Of a DNA stretch of 64,000 bases, positions 8,791 to 17,403 are shown one piece after another. The stretch comes from Exiguobacterium antarcticum DSM 14480. GTDB taxonomy: Bacteria > Bacillota > Bacilli > Exiguobacteriales > Exiguobacteriaceae. A program made the position numbers and the translations under genes. Location: positions 1 to 64,000 of the forward strand of contig NZ_JMKS01000003.1 of assembly GCF_000685865.1 (NCBI RefSeq), read 5' to 3'. The notes beneath the pieces were generated by a model. That model searched no databases. It had not been told where the DNA came from and saw nothing but the letters and a program-made list of their open reading frames with translations. Numbering within the stretch: the first letter of the stretch is position 1; every line of letters starts with the position of its first letter.

Positions 8791-10311
8791 TTAAGGAAGA
8801 CGGACTGTCCACTGTCGAATTTGCTCTTCTAGCTGATCCCGGTCAAGTGGAGACAAACAATAATCCGTCACTCCCCGTTCAAGTACTTGACCCAGTAATT
8901 GGTTTTCTTCTGATGCGATCGCAATGACTTCAATCATGCCGTCGCGGAACTGTTTCCAGTCCTCCAACAATTTAAAGTTTGAAGCCGCCAGTTGATCAAG
9001 TGGCAGCACACACAGCTGAAGCGGAGCAACCGTCTTCTCATCATAAGGAATGATGCGAAAATGATACTTGGGATGATGCGGAAGCGGGAATGGCACCAGT
9101 TGATCAAACGAGTTCGATTCGATTTTAATCAATGCCTCCATCTTTTCTTTTGCGGTTGCCATCGAATAGATCGTCACTTGATTTCTACCATTTCGTTTTG
9201 CTTGGTACAGTGCTTCATCGGCTTCAGACGTCATCTCTTCTAAATCCATGGCTGCATCCTTGATGACCGTTAATCCAATTGATACCGTGACCTTTAATCC
9301 GTTCGGAAACGTATGCCGTTCAATCCGCGCTCGGACCTTCTCCATCATATCAACTGCGTGTTCCGAATCGTCGGCACTAAACAGCAACATGAATTCTTCA
9401 CCGCCAAATCGAATCAATTCATCTTCCTGTCGGATGGCTTGTTTCGTCAACACGGCAAGCTCTGCCAACACAAGATCACCTGCCGGATGACCATGCAGAT
9501 CGTTGATCCGTTTAAAATGATCCAAATCAAAAATTGCCAAGGCAAACAACTGTCCATCCCGTTCCAGACGTGATGTCCGCCGGCGATACGCATTCTGGAG
9601 ATACTTCCGATTAAAGGCGCCCGTCAATTCATCCACTAAAATCGTCGCCGAAACCGTCCGAAGTTTACGCAACAGCCGCTTCAGACGAATTTGACGTTCT
9701 TCAATCAAAACGGTTTCATCCCAGTAATCATCTGCTCCCAGCTGATAACAGGTTTGACGGATCGACGCATCGTTTGGACCGATGATGATCAGCGGAATGA
9801 AGGTCGCCTCTACTTTTTTTATCAGCTTGAAAAGCAAGGTTTCATCTGTTGTCTGAATTATTTCGTAATCAATCAGCATCGCATCGACGTGAAGATCATA
9901 TCCGACTTCTAGCGTGTCTTCGATAGAGCCAAAAAAACGTGTCAGATACCGTTCGTTCTCCAGTGACTTTTTCCATTGAATATTGTCCAAAAACCGTTTT
10001 GTGACGGAAAGAATCATTTCCTTACGAATCATTTTCTTTCGACTTCGTTCCGAAAGATGATCAATGACCGGTGCGAGTAGCATCTGGATTTGATCCGGTG
10101 TGACAGTCTCGGCAATACCTTCTAACTCCTGAATCCAGCGTGATGCCTGTCTTTCAAAAAAATCGAGTTCATCGTGTTGACCGAATCGATTCAACCAGTC
10201 TGAAAAGACAAGTAACTCTGATTTAGGAACAGACGCCATCCGAAGTAACCGCTCGACCATAAGGATTGTCTGGTGGATTTGTTTTTCTATCTGATTCTGT
10301 TCTGTCTCCAC
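8791..10311 (-). CDS. Diguanylate cyclase with two receiver-like domains
   Basis: 506 residues. Order: helical N-terminal region (about 1-110, possibly HPt-like), a receiver-like domain (about 115-225, DAMLIDYEI), a GGDEF domain (about 225-385) and a second receiver-like C-terminal domain (about 400-506). The GGDEF domain is complete: DELTGAFNRKYL, FDLDHFKRINDLHGH, and the active loop RFGGEEF. An RQED motif lies exactly five residues before GGEEF and fits the RxxD product-inhibition site. It should make cyclic-di-GMP from two GTP and be feedback-inhibited. It is cytoplasmic, with no membrane segment. Input to the receiver domains is unknown; a canonical phospho-Asp pocket is not obvious in either. 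Confidence 0.88.
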   Translation of the reverse strand: METEQNQIEKQIHQTILMVERLLRMASVPKSELLVFSDWLNRFGQHDELDFFERQASRWIQELEGIAETVTPDQIQMLLAPVIDHLSERSRKKMIRKEMILSVTKRFLDNIQWKKSLENERYLTRFFGSIEDTLEVGYDLHVDAMLIDYEIIQTTDETLLFKLIKKVEATFIPLIIIGPNDASIRQTCYQLGADDYWDETVLIEERQIRLKRLLRKLRTVSATILVDELTGAFNRKYLQNAYRRRTSRLERDGQLFALAIFDLDHFKRINDLHGHPAGDLVLAELAVLTKQAIRQEDELIRFGGEEFMLLFSADDSEHAVDMMEKVRARIERHTFPNGLKVTVSIGLTVIKDAAMDLEEMTSEADEALYQAKRNGRNQVTIYSMATAKEKMEALIKIESNSFDQLVPFPLPHHPKYHFRIIPYDEKTVAPLQLCVLPLDQLAASNFKLLEDWKQFRDGMIEVIAIASEENQLLGQVLERGVTDYCLSPLDRDQLEEQIRQWTVRLP

Positions 10312-10361
10312 ATGTCTTCCCCCTCTTTCTATACAGTCGAAACCCCTGCTTCGACTGAAGA

Positions 10362-10386
10362 GAAAGCGAGGGAAACCCTCGCTTTC
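10362..10386 (-). terminator. Hairpin after fumC
   Basis: Stem GAAAGCGAGGG / CCCTCGCTTTC with a short loop just after the fumC stop codon; the T-run is weak and interrupted. Confidence 0.55.
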
Positions 10387-10388
10387 GA

Positions 10389-11783
10389 TTATGCTTTTAA
10401 ATTTGGACTGACCATGTCAGCCGGAACGATCCACTGATCGTATTGTTCCTCTGTCAATAAGCCAGTCGCAAGTGCCGCTTCTTTTAATGTTGTACCCTCT
10501 TTATGGGCAGCTTTAGCAATCCGAGCTGCGTTTTCATAACCGATGTGTGGATTCAGTGCCGTCACGAGCATCAACGATCGTTCGACGTTTTCCGCGATGA
10601 CCGTACGTTCCGGCTCGATTCCGATTGCACAATGGTCATTAAACGAATGAAGTGCATCCGTCAAAAGACGAACAGATTGGATATAGTTATACATGATGAC
10701 CGGCTTAAAGACATTTAATTCAAAGTTTCCTTGACTCGCAGCAAACCCGATCGTCGCGTCATTTCCAAGAACTTGCGCGGCGACCATCGTCAATGCTTCA
10801 CTTTGTGTCGGGTTGACTTTCCCCGGCATGATCGAACTACCGGGCTCATTTTCTGGAATCGTGATTTCTCCAATACCAGCACGTGGACCCGATGCTAACC
10901 ATCGAACATCGTTTGCGATTTTCATCGCATCCATCGCTAGCGCCTTGATGGCACCATGCGAAAAGACCAGTTGATCATGGCTCGTCAAGGCATGGAATTT
11001 ATTTTCCGCACTGACAAAGGATTTACCCGTCTCTTCACTCATTTTTTGTGCCGCACGATCTCCAAACTCTGGGTGAGCATTGATTCCCGTTCCGACAGCG
11101 GTTCCACCGATGGCAAGTTCCGTCAACGGCTCTAATGTCAACTCGATCATTTTTTTCGACAATTGTAACATCCGGACCCATCCACTGATTTCTTGACCGA
11201 GTGTAATCGGTGTTGCATCTTGTAAATGCGTCCGTCCAATCTTGACGATGTCTGCGAACGTGGTTGCCTTTTCGTCGAGCGTCGCATGAATCGCATCGAT
11301 TGCCGGCAACAGCTGATCGATGACAATCGTCTTGGCTGCAATGTGCATCGCAGTTGGGTATGTATCATTTGAACTTTGCGATTTATTAACATCATCATTC
11401 GGATGAATGACGTGATCACTTCCACGCTCCGCTAATTTTCGTGTCGCGACTCGGGCGATGACCTCGTTAACGTTCATGTTCGACTGTGTACCCGAACCTG
11501 TTTGCCAAACGACAAGCGGAAATTCCGCATCAAACTGACCCGCAATGATTTCATCACAGACTTCGGCGATGACTTCCGCTTTTTCTTGATCGAGAACCCC
11601 TAAATCACGATTGGCCAAAGCCGCCCCTTTTTTTAGAACCGCAAATGCCCGAATGATTTCGATCGGCATCTTTTCCGTTCCAATTTTAAAGTTTTCCAAG
11701 CTCCGTTGTGTTTGTGCTCCCCATTCTTGTGCTTCTGGGACACGAATTTCCCCCATCGTGTCGCGTTCTAACCGGTATTCCAT
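10389..11783 (-). CDS. fumC: Fumarate hydratase class II
   Basis: 464 residues, the normal length. It interconverts fumarate and (S)-malate in the TCA cycle; the class II enzyme is iron-free and homotetrameric. Superfamily signature [15 protein letters not shown] is present, with the upstream conserved [14 protein letters not shown] and [16 protein letters not shown] regions that build the active site. Start ATG at 11783 follows GGGGGAA. It is transcribed on its own, with a hairpin after the stop codon. Confidence 0.96.
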   Translation of the reverse strand: MEYRLERDTMGEIRVPEAQEWGAQTQRSLENFKIGTEKMPIEIIRAFAVLKKGAALANRDLGVLDQEKAEVIAEVCDEIIAGQFDAEFPLVVWQTGSGTQSNMNVNEVIARVATRKLAERGSDHVIHPNDDVNKSQSSNDTYPTAMHIAAKTIVIDQLLPAIDAIHATLDEKATTFADIVKIGRTHLQDATPITLGQEISGWVRMLQLSKKMIELTLEPLTELAIGGTAVGTGINAHPEFGDRAAQKMSEETGKSFVSAENKFHALTSHDQLVFSHGAIKALAMDAMKIANDVRWLASGPRAGIGEITIPENEPGSSIMPGKVNPTQSEALTMVAAQVLGNDATIGFAASQGNFELNVFKPVIMYNYIQSVRLLTDALHSFNDHCAIGIEPERTVIAENVERSLMLVTALNPHIGYENAARIAKAAHKEGTTLKEAALATGLLTEEQYDQWIVPADMVSPNLKA

Positions 11784-11899
11784 GATAATTTCCCCCTTTA
11801 TCTACTGATACATTAATAGTTTAACGGAAACGAGAAGGAATGGGAATGATAGAGGCGAGTTTGGGGAATAGTTTGTTATCGAAAAGGAGTGAATGCTTG

Positions 11900-13219
11900 A
11901 TGTGGTTGATTAATTTAACAATTGTCGTCTTATTGATTCTCGCAAATGGTTTATTTGCCATGACGGAACTCGCTTTATTGTCTTCGAAAAAACAAAAACT
12001 GCAACAGTATGCAGATGACGGGAAAAAATCAGCTCAAATCGCCCTCGATTTTTTGGAACGTCCGACCGATTTGTTATCGACGGTCCAAGTCGGGATTACC
12101 CTGATTGGCATCATCAATGGTGCGTTTGGTGGTGCTGCCTTATCCGCGCCGTTGATTGAGTGGTTAGGCGGTTTCACCTGGCTTGCGCCATATGCCAGTA
12201 CTGTTGGTTATATGATCGTCGTCACCATCATCACGTATCTCTCACTTGTCATCGGTGAATTGGTTCCAAAGCGTATCGCTTTAGTCAGTCCGGAACGGGT
12301 AACGATGATGTTAGCCCAACCGATGCGTTTTTTTTCAAGTCTTCTAAAACCCTTTATCTTTATCTTAAGTAAATCGACAAGTGCTATTTTTCGTCTGATT
12401 GGTCTTGATCGCTTACAGACGGAAGATGAAACAGAAGATGAAGTGAAACAGTTGTTGATCCGTGGACTAAAAGAAGGTACGTTTGCCTCGTCTGAAGCAG
12501 AACAAGTATCGCGTGTATTTGCTTTTCATGATCAGTTGGCATATGAATTGATGGAGCCGCGGACGGTCACCGAGTGGATTGATTTGACGGATTCGCCGGA
12601 ACAGATTTTAGCGGATTTACGCACTGCGAAACACCGGAACTTGCCGGTTGGTCATGGAGATTTGGATCATTTTGTCGGTTACATCGATGCGAAAGAAGTG
12701 TTAGCTTCGGATCATCCGATTGCTGTCATCGAATCCCTGATCCATACGCCACTGATTGTCCCGAAACAGTTACAGGCAACAGTCTTACTGGAACGGATGC
12801 GCAAAGAGACCGTCTCGATCGCCTTTGTCCTGGATGAGTATGGTGGTTTTTTAGGAATGATCACCCTGTTTGATATTTTAGAAGCCTTCGTCGGTGAAAT
12901 CTCGACGATTGAGGAAGAACCTGAACTCGTGCAACGAAGCGACGGCTCTTATCTGGCGGACGGATTGTTGCATATCGATGATTTAAAGCGTGTGTTGCAG
13001 GTCAAACCACTCTTGCCTGGAGAAGAAAAGAACATCTATCATACGGTCGCTGGTCTCGTATTGTATCTGCTCGGAGAATTCCCTGTCCGAGGAAGTCATG
13101 TCGTCACAAATGGGTACCGGTTTGAAGTCGTTGATTTGGATGGTCGCCGGATTGATCAGATTTTGATTGAGCCTGTACGTGACGTGCCCGTGGAAACATC
13201 GTTTCCGAAATCGGAATGA
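11900..13219 (+). CDS. CNNM/CBS-domain membrane protein (HlyC/CorC family)
   Basis: 439 residues. The ATG at 11900 is preferred over one at 11840: it has AAGGAG upstream and gives the family's usual hydrophobic start (MWLINLTIVVLLILANGLFA). Order: CNNM membrane domain with four helices (about 1-185), two CBS domains (about 205-325, AYELMEPRTVTEWIDL... and FVLDEYGGFLGMITLFDILEA), and a C-terminal CorC/HlyC domain (about 345-425, DGSYLADGLLHIDDL). Relatives act in Mg2+ efflux or cation homeostasis and CBS pairs often bind ATP or AMP. The exact ion is inferred from the family only. Confidence 0.85.
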   Translation: MWLINLTIVVLLILANGLFAMTELALLSSKKQKLQQYADDGKKSAQIALDFLERPTDLLSTVQVGITLIGIINGAFGGAALSAPLIEWLGGFTWLAPYASTVGYMIVVTIITYLSLVIGELVPKRIALVSPERVTMMLAQPMRFFSSLLKPFIFILSKSTSAIFRLIGLDRLQTEDETEDEVKQLLIRGLKEGTFASSEAEQVSRVFAFHDQLAYELMEPRTVTEWIDLTDSPEQILADLRTAKHRNLPVGHGDLDHFVGYIDAKEVLASDHPIAVIESLIHTPLIVPKQLQATVLLERMRKETVSIAFVLDEYGGFLGMITLFDILEAFVGEISTIEEEPELVQRSDGSYLADGLLHIDDLKRVLQVKPLLPGEEKNIYHTVAGLVLYLLGEFPVRGSHVVTNGYRFEVVDLDGRRIDQILIEPVRDVPVETSFPKSE

Positions 13220-13245
13220 CTGTTCCATCCAGTACCTGGATAACA

Positions 13246-13302
13246 CAAAAAAATCCGAACGATACCAACTCTTCTCTGAAGAAGGGGATCGTTCGGATTT
13301 CT
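13246..13302. terminator. Bidirectional intrinsic terminator
   Basis: Stem AAATCCGAACGAT / ATCGTTCGGATTT extended by a second pairing step; it ends in seven A/T on one side. It serves both the CNNM gene and the convergent RNase H-like gene. Confidence 0.85.
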
Positions 13303-13335
13303 TCGTTTATTCTCACATTCCAGTTTCCTTGTTCG

Positions 13336-13731
13336 TCAGAAGTCGTTTAAGGCTTCTTTTGCAACACGATCCGCTTTATTTTCCGAACGTGGAATCCATT
13401 TAACAAAAGCTAACGGCAAACGACTGAATCGTTCGAACGCCGGATCAAAATAAATTTGGATCCGCTTATTTTTAGCAAATTCTCGTTCTACTGCCAGCGA
13501 GACCGCTTCCGAATCCGTCCGGAAGGAAAATACACTTTCGCCTTGTGCAAGTAACTCTTCTGCCAAATCCACCGCTCTTTCAAACGCTTGAAATTCTGCT
13601 TCATGATTATTTTCTGCCGTGATTCTAAATGTCCGTTCAATGACCTGTCCTGCTGAATTTTTGCAAAAAATCCCGATTGTTGCATCGTCATTCGATGGTC
13701 GGACTGCCCCATCAAAATATAGTTCAACCAT
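13336..13731 (-). CDS. RNase H-like (reverse-transcriptase-like) protein
   Basis: 131 residues of the RNase HI fold. Candidate catalytic acids are all in place: YFDGAVRPSN (Asp), NNHEAEFQAFERAV (Glu), FRTDSEAV (Asp) and ENKADRVAKEAL (Asp). This suggests cleavage of the RNA strand in RNA-DNA hybrids, although many small Firmicute homologues (YpdQ/YpeP-like) are poorly active. Its start overlaps the end of the CobW gene by eight bases, so it is the last gene of that operon. Confidence 0.75.
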   Translation of the reverse strand: MVELYFDGAVRPSNDDATIGIFCKNSAGQVIERTFRITAENNHEAEFQAFERAVDLAEELLAQGESVFSFRTDSEAVSLAVEREFAKNKRIQIYFDPAFERFSRLPLAFVKWIPRSENKADRVAKEALNDF

Positions 13732-14683
13732 GTTCTCTCGCCGCCTTTACACCTTTTCGAATCGCTTGTTCATCTAAATTTTTTCCGATGAACACTAACG
13801 TCGTTTGTTTATGTTCTTCAAATTCACCACGTACTGCCGTCCCATAAATCATTCCTGTTCCTTGCAGGATGACTTTTTGGTTCGTATCTGCAAAATGGAT
13901 GATTCCTTTATACCGGTACAAATCTTCCGCATAGGCTTCAAGAATTTCTCGTAGCACTGCTCCAAAACGTTGACGGTGCAACGGGGTCGCTTCTGTAATC
14001 GTCAATGCCGTAAAGGACTCTGCTGCTTTTTCTAGACCATCCGTTTGTCGCATCAGACGATCCTCTTCCTGCTTTGGAAAATGGAACGTCTCAAATAAGT
14101 GTTGAATATCTGTTTCCGATTCAATCGTCGGAAGAATCAATGCGGTTGGATTCAAATTGGATAAACGACGTGTCACGTTCACGACTTCATCTGCTGAAAT
14201 CAAATCGATTTTGTTTAACAAGAGTGTGTCCGCAAAACCAATCTGCTTTACGTTTTCTTCGAACGTCAATTGCCGTTCGAGCTGATAGGCATCCACGACG
14301 GTAATGACACTAGAGATTTGATACTGTTGTTCAATGGCCGGTTCAAAATAAAACGTCTGTAAAATCGGTCCAGGATCTGCGATGCCTGTCGTTTCGATGA
14401 TCAACCGATCAAATTCCATCTCACCTTGTCGTCTTTTTTTAGCAATCCGTAACAAGGCATCACGTAAATCACCCCGAATCGAACAGCAAATACATCCATT
14501 CGTCAATTCAATGACTTCTTCGTCACTTCGTTCAATCAACGCTTCATCGATATGAACTGCCCCGACTTCATTTACAAGTAAGGCCACTTTTTCAATTGGA
14601 TTCGTGACGATCCGGTTCAACAACGTTGTTTTCCCGGCTCCTAAAAAACCGGTGATGAGTGTCGTTCGAATACGTTCTGACAT
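13724..14683 (-). CDS. CobW/YjiA-type GTPase, probable metal chaperone
   Basis: 319 residues from the ATG at 14683, which has AAGGAGTG seven bases upstream; a longer frame to 14800 has no ribosome-binding site. G3E GTPase features: Walker A GFLGAGKTT, the metal-binding G-C-x-C-C motif in NGCICCSIRGDL, and NKID for guanine recognition. A C-terminal CobW_C domain covers about 215-315. The family delivers zinc or cobalt to target proteins with GTP hydrolysis. The target is unknown; no Zur-type operator was recognised. Confidence 0.88.
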   Translation of the reverse strand: MSERIRTTLITGFLGAGKTTLLNRIVTNPIEKVALLVNEVGAVHIDEALIERSDEEVIELTNGCICCSIRGDLRDALLRIAKKRRQGEMEFDRLIIETTGIADPGPILQTFYFEPAIEQQYQISSVITVVDAYQLERQLTFEENVKQIGFADTLLLNKIDLISADEVVNVTRRLSNLNPTALILPTIESETDIQHLFETFHFPKQEEDRLMRQTDGLEKAAESFTALTITEATPLHRQRFGAVLREILEAYAEDLYRYKGIIHFADTNQKVILQGTGMIYGTAVRGEFEEHKQTTLVFIGKNLDEQAIRKGVKAAREHG

Positions 14684-14694
14684 GGTTTCACTCC

Positions 14695-15885
14695 TTATGA
14701 CGATTGGTTCTGCCGCCACTTTTCTTTTCGCGCATCCAATAGATCGATTGCATGGAGATACCAAGCTTCGGTCGTTTGCGGTGTTACGCTTGAGCCCCAT
14801 TCTTTTTTACCATGATGGGACAGGATCATATGCATCAAACGGTGGTATTGATCGATCGGTAGCCGGATCGCATCGTTTTGTAGTGCCTGTTCTAAAACAA
14901 AACATCCATAGGGCATGTGTCCCATCAATACACCATTCGGATCGAGGGCGATGCCCGAGACCGTTTCTTCCGTTGGCTCTACTTGGACTAAACGGGCAAA
15001 CCGGTCGTCCGAGGCACCCAGATGGGTATATTCAAAAATCTTTCCGATATCGTGTAAAAGAATACCGAGTAATAGTTCATCTTGACGAGGGGATTCATTC
15101 AACAGCGTAATCGATCGAGCTGCTTGATACAAGGCATCAAAACTCTCGTCCCAAGCAAACTGACGCATCTCCCGCTCACTCGCTTGAAACAAATCATTTT
15201 TATGATCCGCCTCTGCTTCTTGAATACATTGTAAAAGGGTTAAATAAGGACGATCAGATCGACAAATTCCGGCGCCAATGGTCATCATACAAGCCGTATG
15301 TTTTAATAATCCACCGATATAGGCATGGTGATGATACAAGGCTGCTGGTCGTGTCGAAAAATCGAACCAATACGTTACGAGCACACGATGCGCCAGTTGT
15401 CGGAGTGGTTCTTCCATCTGATCGATCAAGCCGATCAACTGATCGCGGTATTGACTGGCCGATTCACCATGCGGCATTTGCGGTAAAAGCGTGGTGCCCG
15501 ATTGACCATGGACCGCTTTGACACGTTGGACTGTCAGCGACTTATTTCCTGAATCGACGGGGTACTCCTCGACCTTGGCAAAGACATGGACGATTCCCGT
15601 CTCCAGATACGGACGCATCGCCTCTTCAGCCGTTCCTTGGTTTAACCATTGTTTTCCCTTACACGCCCCGCTCGGAGAGTTAAAGGTGAACTGTAACCAC
15701 TCACGCCCCGTTTGGCTCGTTTTGATTTCCGCTGAAGCGACCAGTAAGGTTTCTTCTACCTGTTCACCTGGAACATGATTGGTGATCGAAAATCCTGTCG
15801 CTGATTCTGACATTTCGAGTGGATAGTCATTTCCGTTATAGACTGGCATTTCCACTTCAGGAATCGCTTTAAATAATCGAACCAT
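14695..15885 (-). CDS. HD-domain phosphohydrolase/nuclease-like protein with OB-fold (YhaM-like)
   Basis: 396 residues. The ATG at 15885 is chosen because GAGAGGAG precedes it; a GTG four codons earlier lies in that site. The N-terminal half (about 45-130) reads as an OB-fold (VASAEIKTSQTGREWLQFTF... HVFAKVEEY) and the C-terminal half has the HD metal motif (HHHAYIGGLLKHTACM... LLLGILLHDIGKIFEY). This order is that of YhaM, a 3'-5' exoribonuclease, but the protein is longer than YhaM (about 314) and may be a paralogue. Its stop is 11 bases before the CobW start, so the two form an operon. Confidence 0.7.
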   Translation of the reverse strand: MVRLFKAIPEVEMPVYNGNDYPLEMSESATGFSITNHVPGEQVEETLLVASAEIKTSQTGREWLQFTFNSPSGACKGKQWLNQGTAEEAMRPYLETGIVHVFAKVEEYPVDSGNKSLTVQRVKAVHGQSGTTLLPQMPHGESASQYRDQLIGLIDQMEEPLRQLAHRVLVTYWFDFSTRPAALYHHHAYIGGLLKHTACMMTIGAGICRSDRPYLTLLQCIQEAEADHKNDLFQASEREMRQFAWDESFDALYQAARSITLLNESPRQDELLLGILLHDIGKIFEYTHLGASDDRFARLVQVEPTEETVSGIALDPNGVLMGHMPYGCFVLEQALQNDAIRLPIDQYHRLMHMILSHHGKKEWGSSVTPQTTEAWYLHAIDLLDARKEKWRQNQSS

Positions 15886-15960
15886 TGTCCACACTCCTCT
15901 CGTTTGCTCCGTCTTTCATGATATCAAATCTTCTCTTGTCGTGTATATGTCAAAACAATC

Positions 15961-15975
15961 ATTGTAAGCGCTTCA
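15961..15975. promoter_or_regulatory. Possible cre-like box
   Basis: ATTGTAAGCGCTTCA resembles the catabolite-response consensus with a mismatch in the right half. It sits between the divergent HD-domain operon and the 16033 gene and could control either. Weak on its own. Confidence 0.3.
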
Positions 15976-16032
15976 TTTATGTTTTAAGATGACAGTAGCA
16001 GACAAATTATCCACTATAAGGAGGACTATCGG

Positions 16033-16518
16033 ATGATTATTTCATTATCTACGTGTTATGAAGAAGCACGAACTTCCGCGGCCGAGTTACAGCAACCCGT
16101 CGAAATGACACGTGAGCAACTTCGTCAAGCCGTCTCGGTTTATGATCCGTTTGTCTTAAAGGAACCTTGTTTGTTACAACAACTCATTCGTCAGGAAATG
16201 ATACTGACCTGTCGACGTGTCCAATCACTTGGTTTGCCTCTCGAATCCGCCCCGGTCAAATTGTTGATCGTCTCCTCGTTTAATGTAGGCGCAGGTTTTA
16301 ATGCTGATGAAATCAATCAGATGTCCCCAGAAACGATTAAACGGCAGTTAACGACAAATGATGTCGTATTTGCCCGTTTCATTCAACACTTATTTCTTCA
16401 TCAGACACAACGTGACATCATTTGCCAACGCTTGATGACCATATTAGCTGGAGCATCCGCTAAAAAATCTTTTGTCCGTGCCGAGCGTCTTCAGGCATCT
16501 TGGACCGTTTTACGCTAA
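16033..16518 (+). CDS. Conserved-looking protein of unknown function
   Basis: 161 residues, ATG after AAGGAGG. Soluble, mostly helical; no family was recognised. A central stretch VKLLIVSSFNVGAGFNADEINQ is the most ordered-looking part, and the protein has four cysteines spread along its length. No signal peptide or membrane segment. A strong terminator follows directly, so it is monocistronic and divergent from the HD-domain operon. Confidence 0.6.
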   Translation: MIISLSTCYEEARTSAAELQQPVEMTREQLRQAVSVYDPFVLKEPCLLQQLIRQEMILTCRRVQSLGLPLESAPVKLLIVSSFNVGAGFNADEINQMSPETIKRQLTTNDVVFARFIQHLFLHQTQRDIICQRLMTILAGASAKKSFVRAERLQASWTVLR

Positions 16519-16524
16519 TAATAC

Positions 16525-16559
16525 AAAAAGTCCCGACTCCAGTGAGTCAGGACTTTTTT
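16525..16559 (+). terminator. Intrinsic terminator
   Basis: AAAAGTCCCGACT / AGTCAGGACTTTT stem with a short loop and six T, directly after the 16033 gene. Confidence 0.88.
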
Positions 16560-16676
16560 CAACGACCTGGCATTCCAGCTCCTTGATTGGCATTTCCTAT
16601 GAAAATGCGGCATTCCGCTTCGTCATATCATATTTACAGAATGACAGATTTTTCGAAAATTGTCAATTCATTTTTC

Positions 16677-16711
16677 AAAAAAAGGGGGACCATCTCGCTT
16701 GAGATCGTCCC
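16677..16711 (-). terminator. Intrinsic terminator for the dCMP deaminase gene
   Basis: On the minus strand GGGACGATCTC / GAGATGGTCCC with a four-base loop is followed by seven T. It lies 65 bases after the deaminase stop. The rest of 16560-16775 shows no gene. Confidence 0.85.
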
Positions 16712-16775
16712 GAATGGAAGAGTGAATAATTACCATGGCAATGCTTGATTTCATCATACAATGCAATGGAAGCGT

Positions 16776-17348
16776 TTACAAGTCTTTATCGAAAATTCTT
16801 TCAAGAAAATATTCTTCGGTCAAAGGACGATGAACGACTTCAATTCCACTTTGACGCATGAGCGTTAATCCATCACCATATTCATAGCCGGTGGAATAGA
16901 CGACTCGATCAATTTTCGAAGCGATCAATGCTAAACTACAGGCGTGGCACGGACTGTGTGTCACATAAGCGGTCGCATGACGCGAACTCGTCGAATCTGC
17001 CGCCAGCTTTCCTAACGCATTGATTTCAGCATGAATTTCATGGAGTTTTGACCATTCATGGTGTTCTTCTTGATTCGAACACTGATAGAACAGGCGCCCA
17101 TTATGTAAGATCGACCCGCCATCCTTTTTTTCTTCTGCAGCTGCCTTATATAAAATGCCTTCTTGCTTCAAATAAATTTCGTTGCAGTTCACGTGTTGAC
17201 TTGGTGTTCCGTTTATTCCGATCGAAATCGGCTTTTCATCTTTGACGATGACACAGGCAACGGACTTCGAAGCACATTTTGAGTGACGATCAGCCATCAT
17301 GCGGGCAAACAAAAGCCACGTCGTATCCCATTGTTGTTGTTTTTGCAA
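16776..17348 (-). CDS. Deoxycytidylate (dCMP) deaminase
   Basis: 190 residues. Zinc-dependent cytidine-deaminase fold: HAEINAL supplies the histidine ligand and catalytic glutamate, and SPCHACSLAL supplies the two cysteine ligands. It converts dCMP to dUMP, the substrate of thymidylate synthase (thyA lies 10 kb away). The B. subtilis relative is ComEB; here it is not in a competence operon. An N-terminal C-x(n)-C-N-E region (HSKCASKS... HVNCNEIYLKQ) with inserted charged residues is typical of the dCMP branch rather than tRNA or guanine deaminases. Confidence 0.88.
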   Translation of the reverse strand: MQKQQQWDTTWLLFARMMADRHSKCASKSVACVIVKDEKPISIGINGTPSQHVNCNEIYLKQEGILYKAAAEEKKDGGSILHNGRLFYQCSNQEEHHEWSKLHEIHAEINALGKLAADSTSSRHATAYVTHSPCHACSLALIASKIDRVVYSTGYEYGDGLTLMRQSGIEVVHRPLTEEYFLERIFDKDL

Positions 17349-17375
17349 GCTGATTCGCTCCTTTACATTAAACTA

Positions 17376-17403
17376 CTAAGGAACACGTAAACGTGTTCCT
17401 TAG
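17376..17403. terminator. Hairpin after yaaN
   Basis: Perfect stem CTAAGGAACACGT / ACGTGTTCCTTAG with a two-base centre, overlapping the yaaN stop codon. The T-run is weak; it may act as a terminator or RNA-stability element. Confidence 0.5.

Noticed and set aside
16766-16780. Good cre-like match ATGGAAGCGTTTACA
   Set aside because: It overlaps the end of the dCMP deaminase gene and no promoter or gene start lies near it; probably chance.
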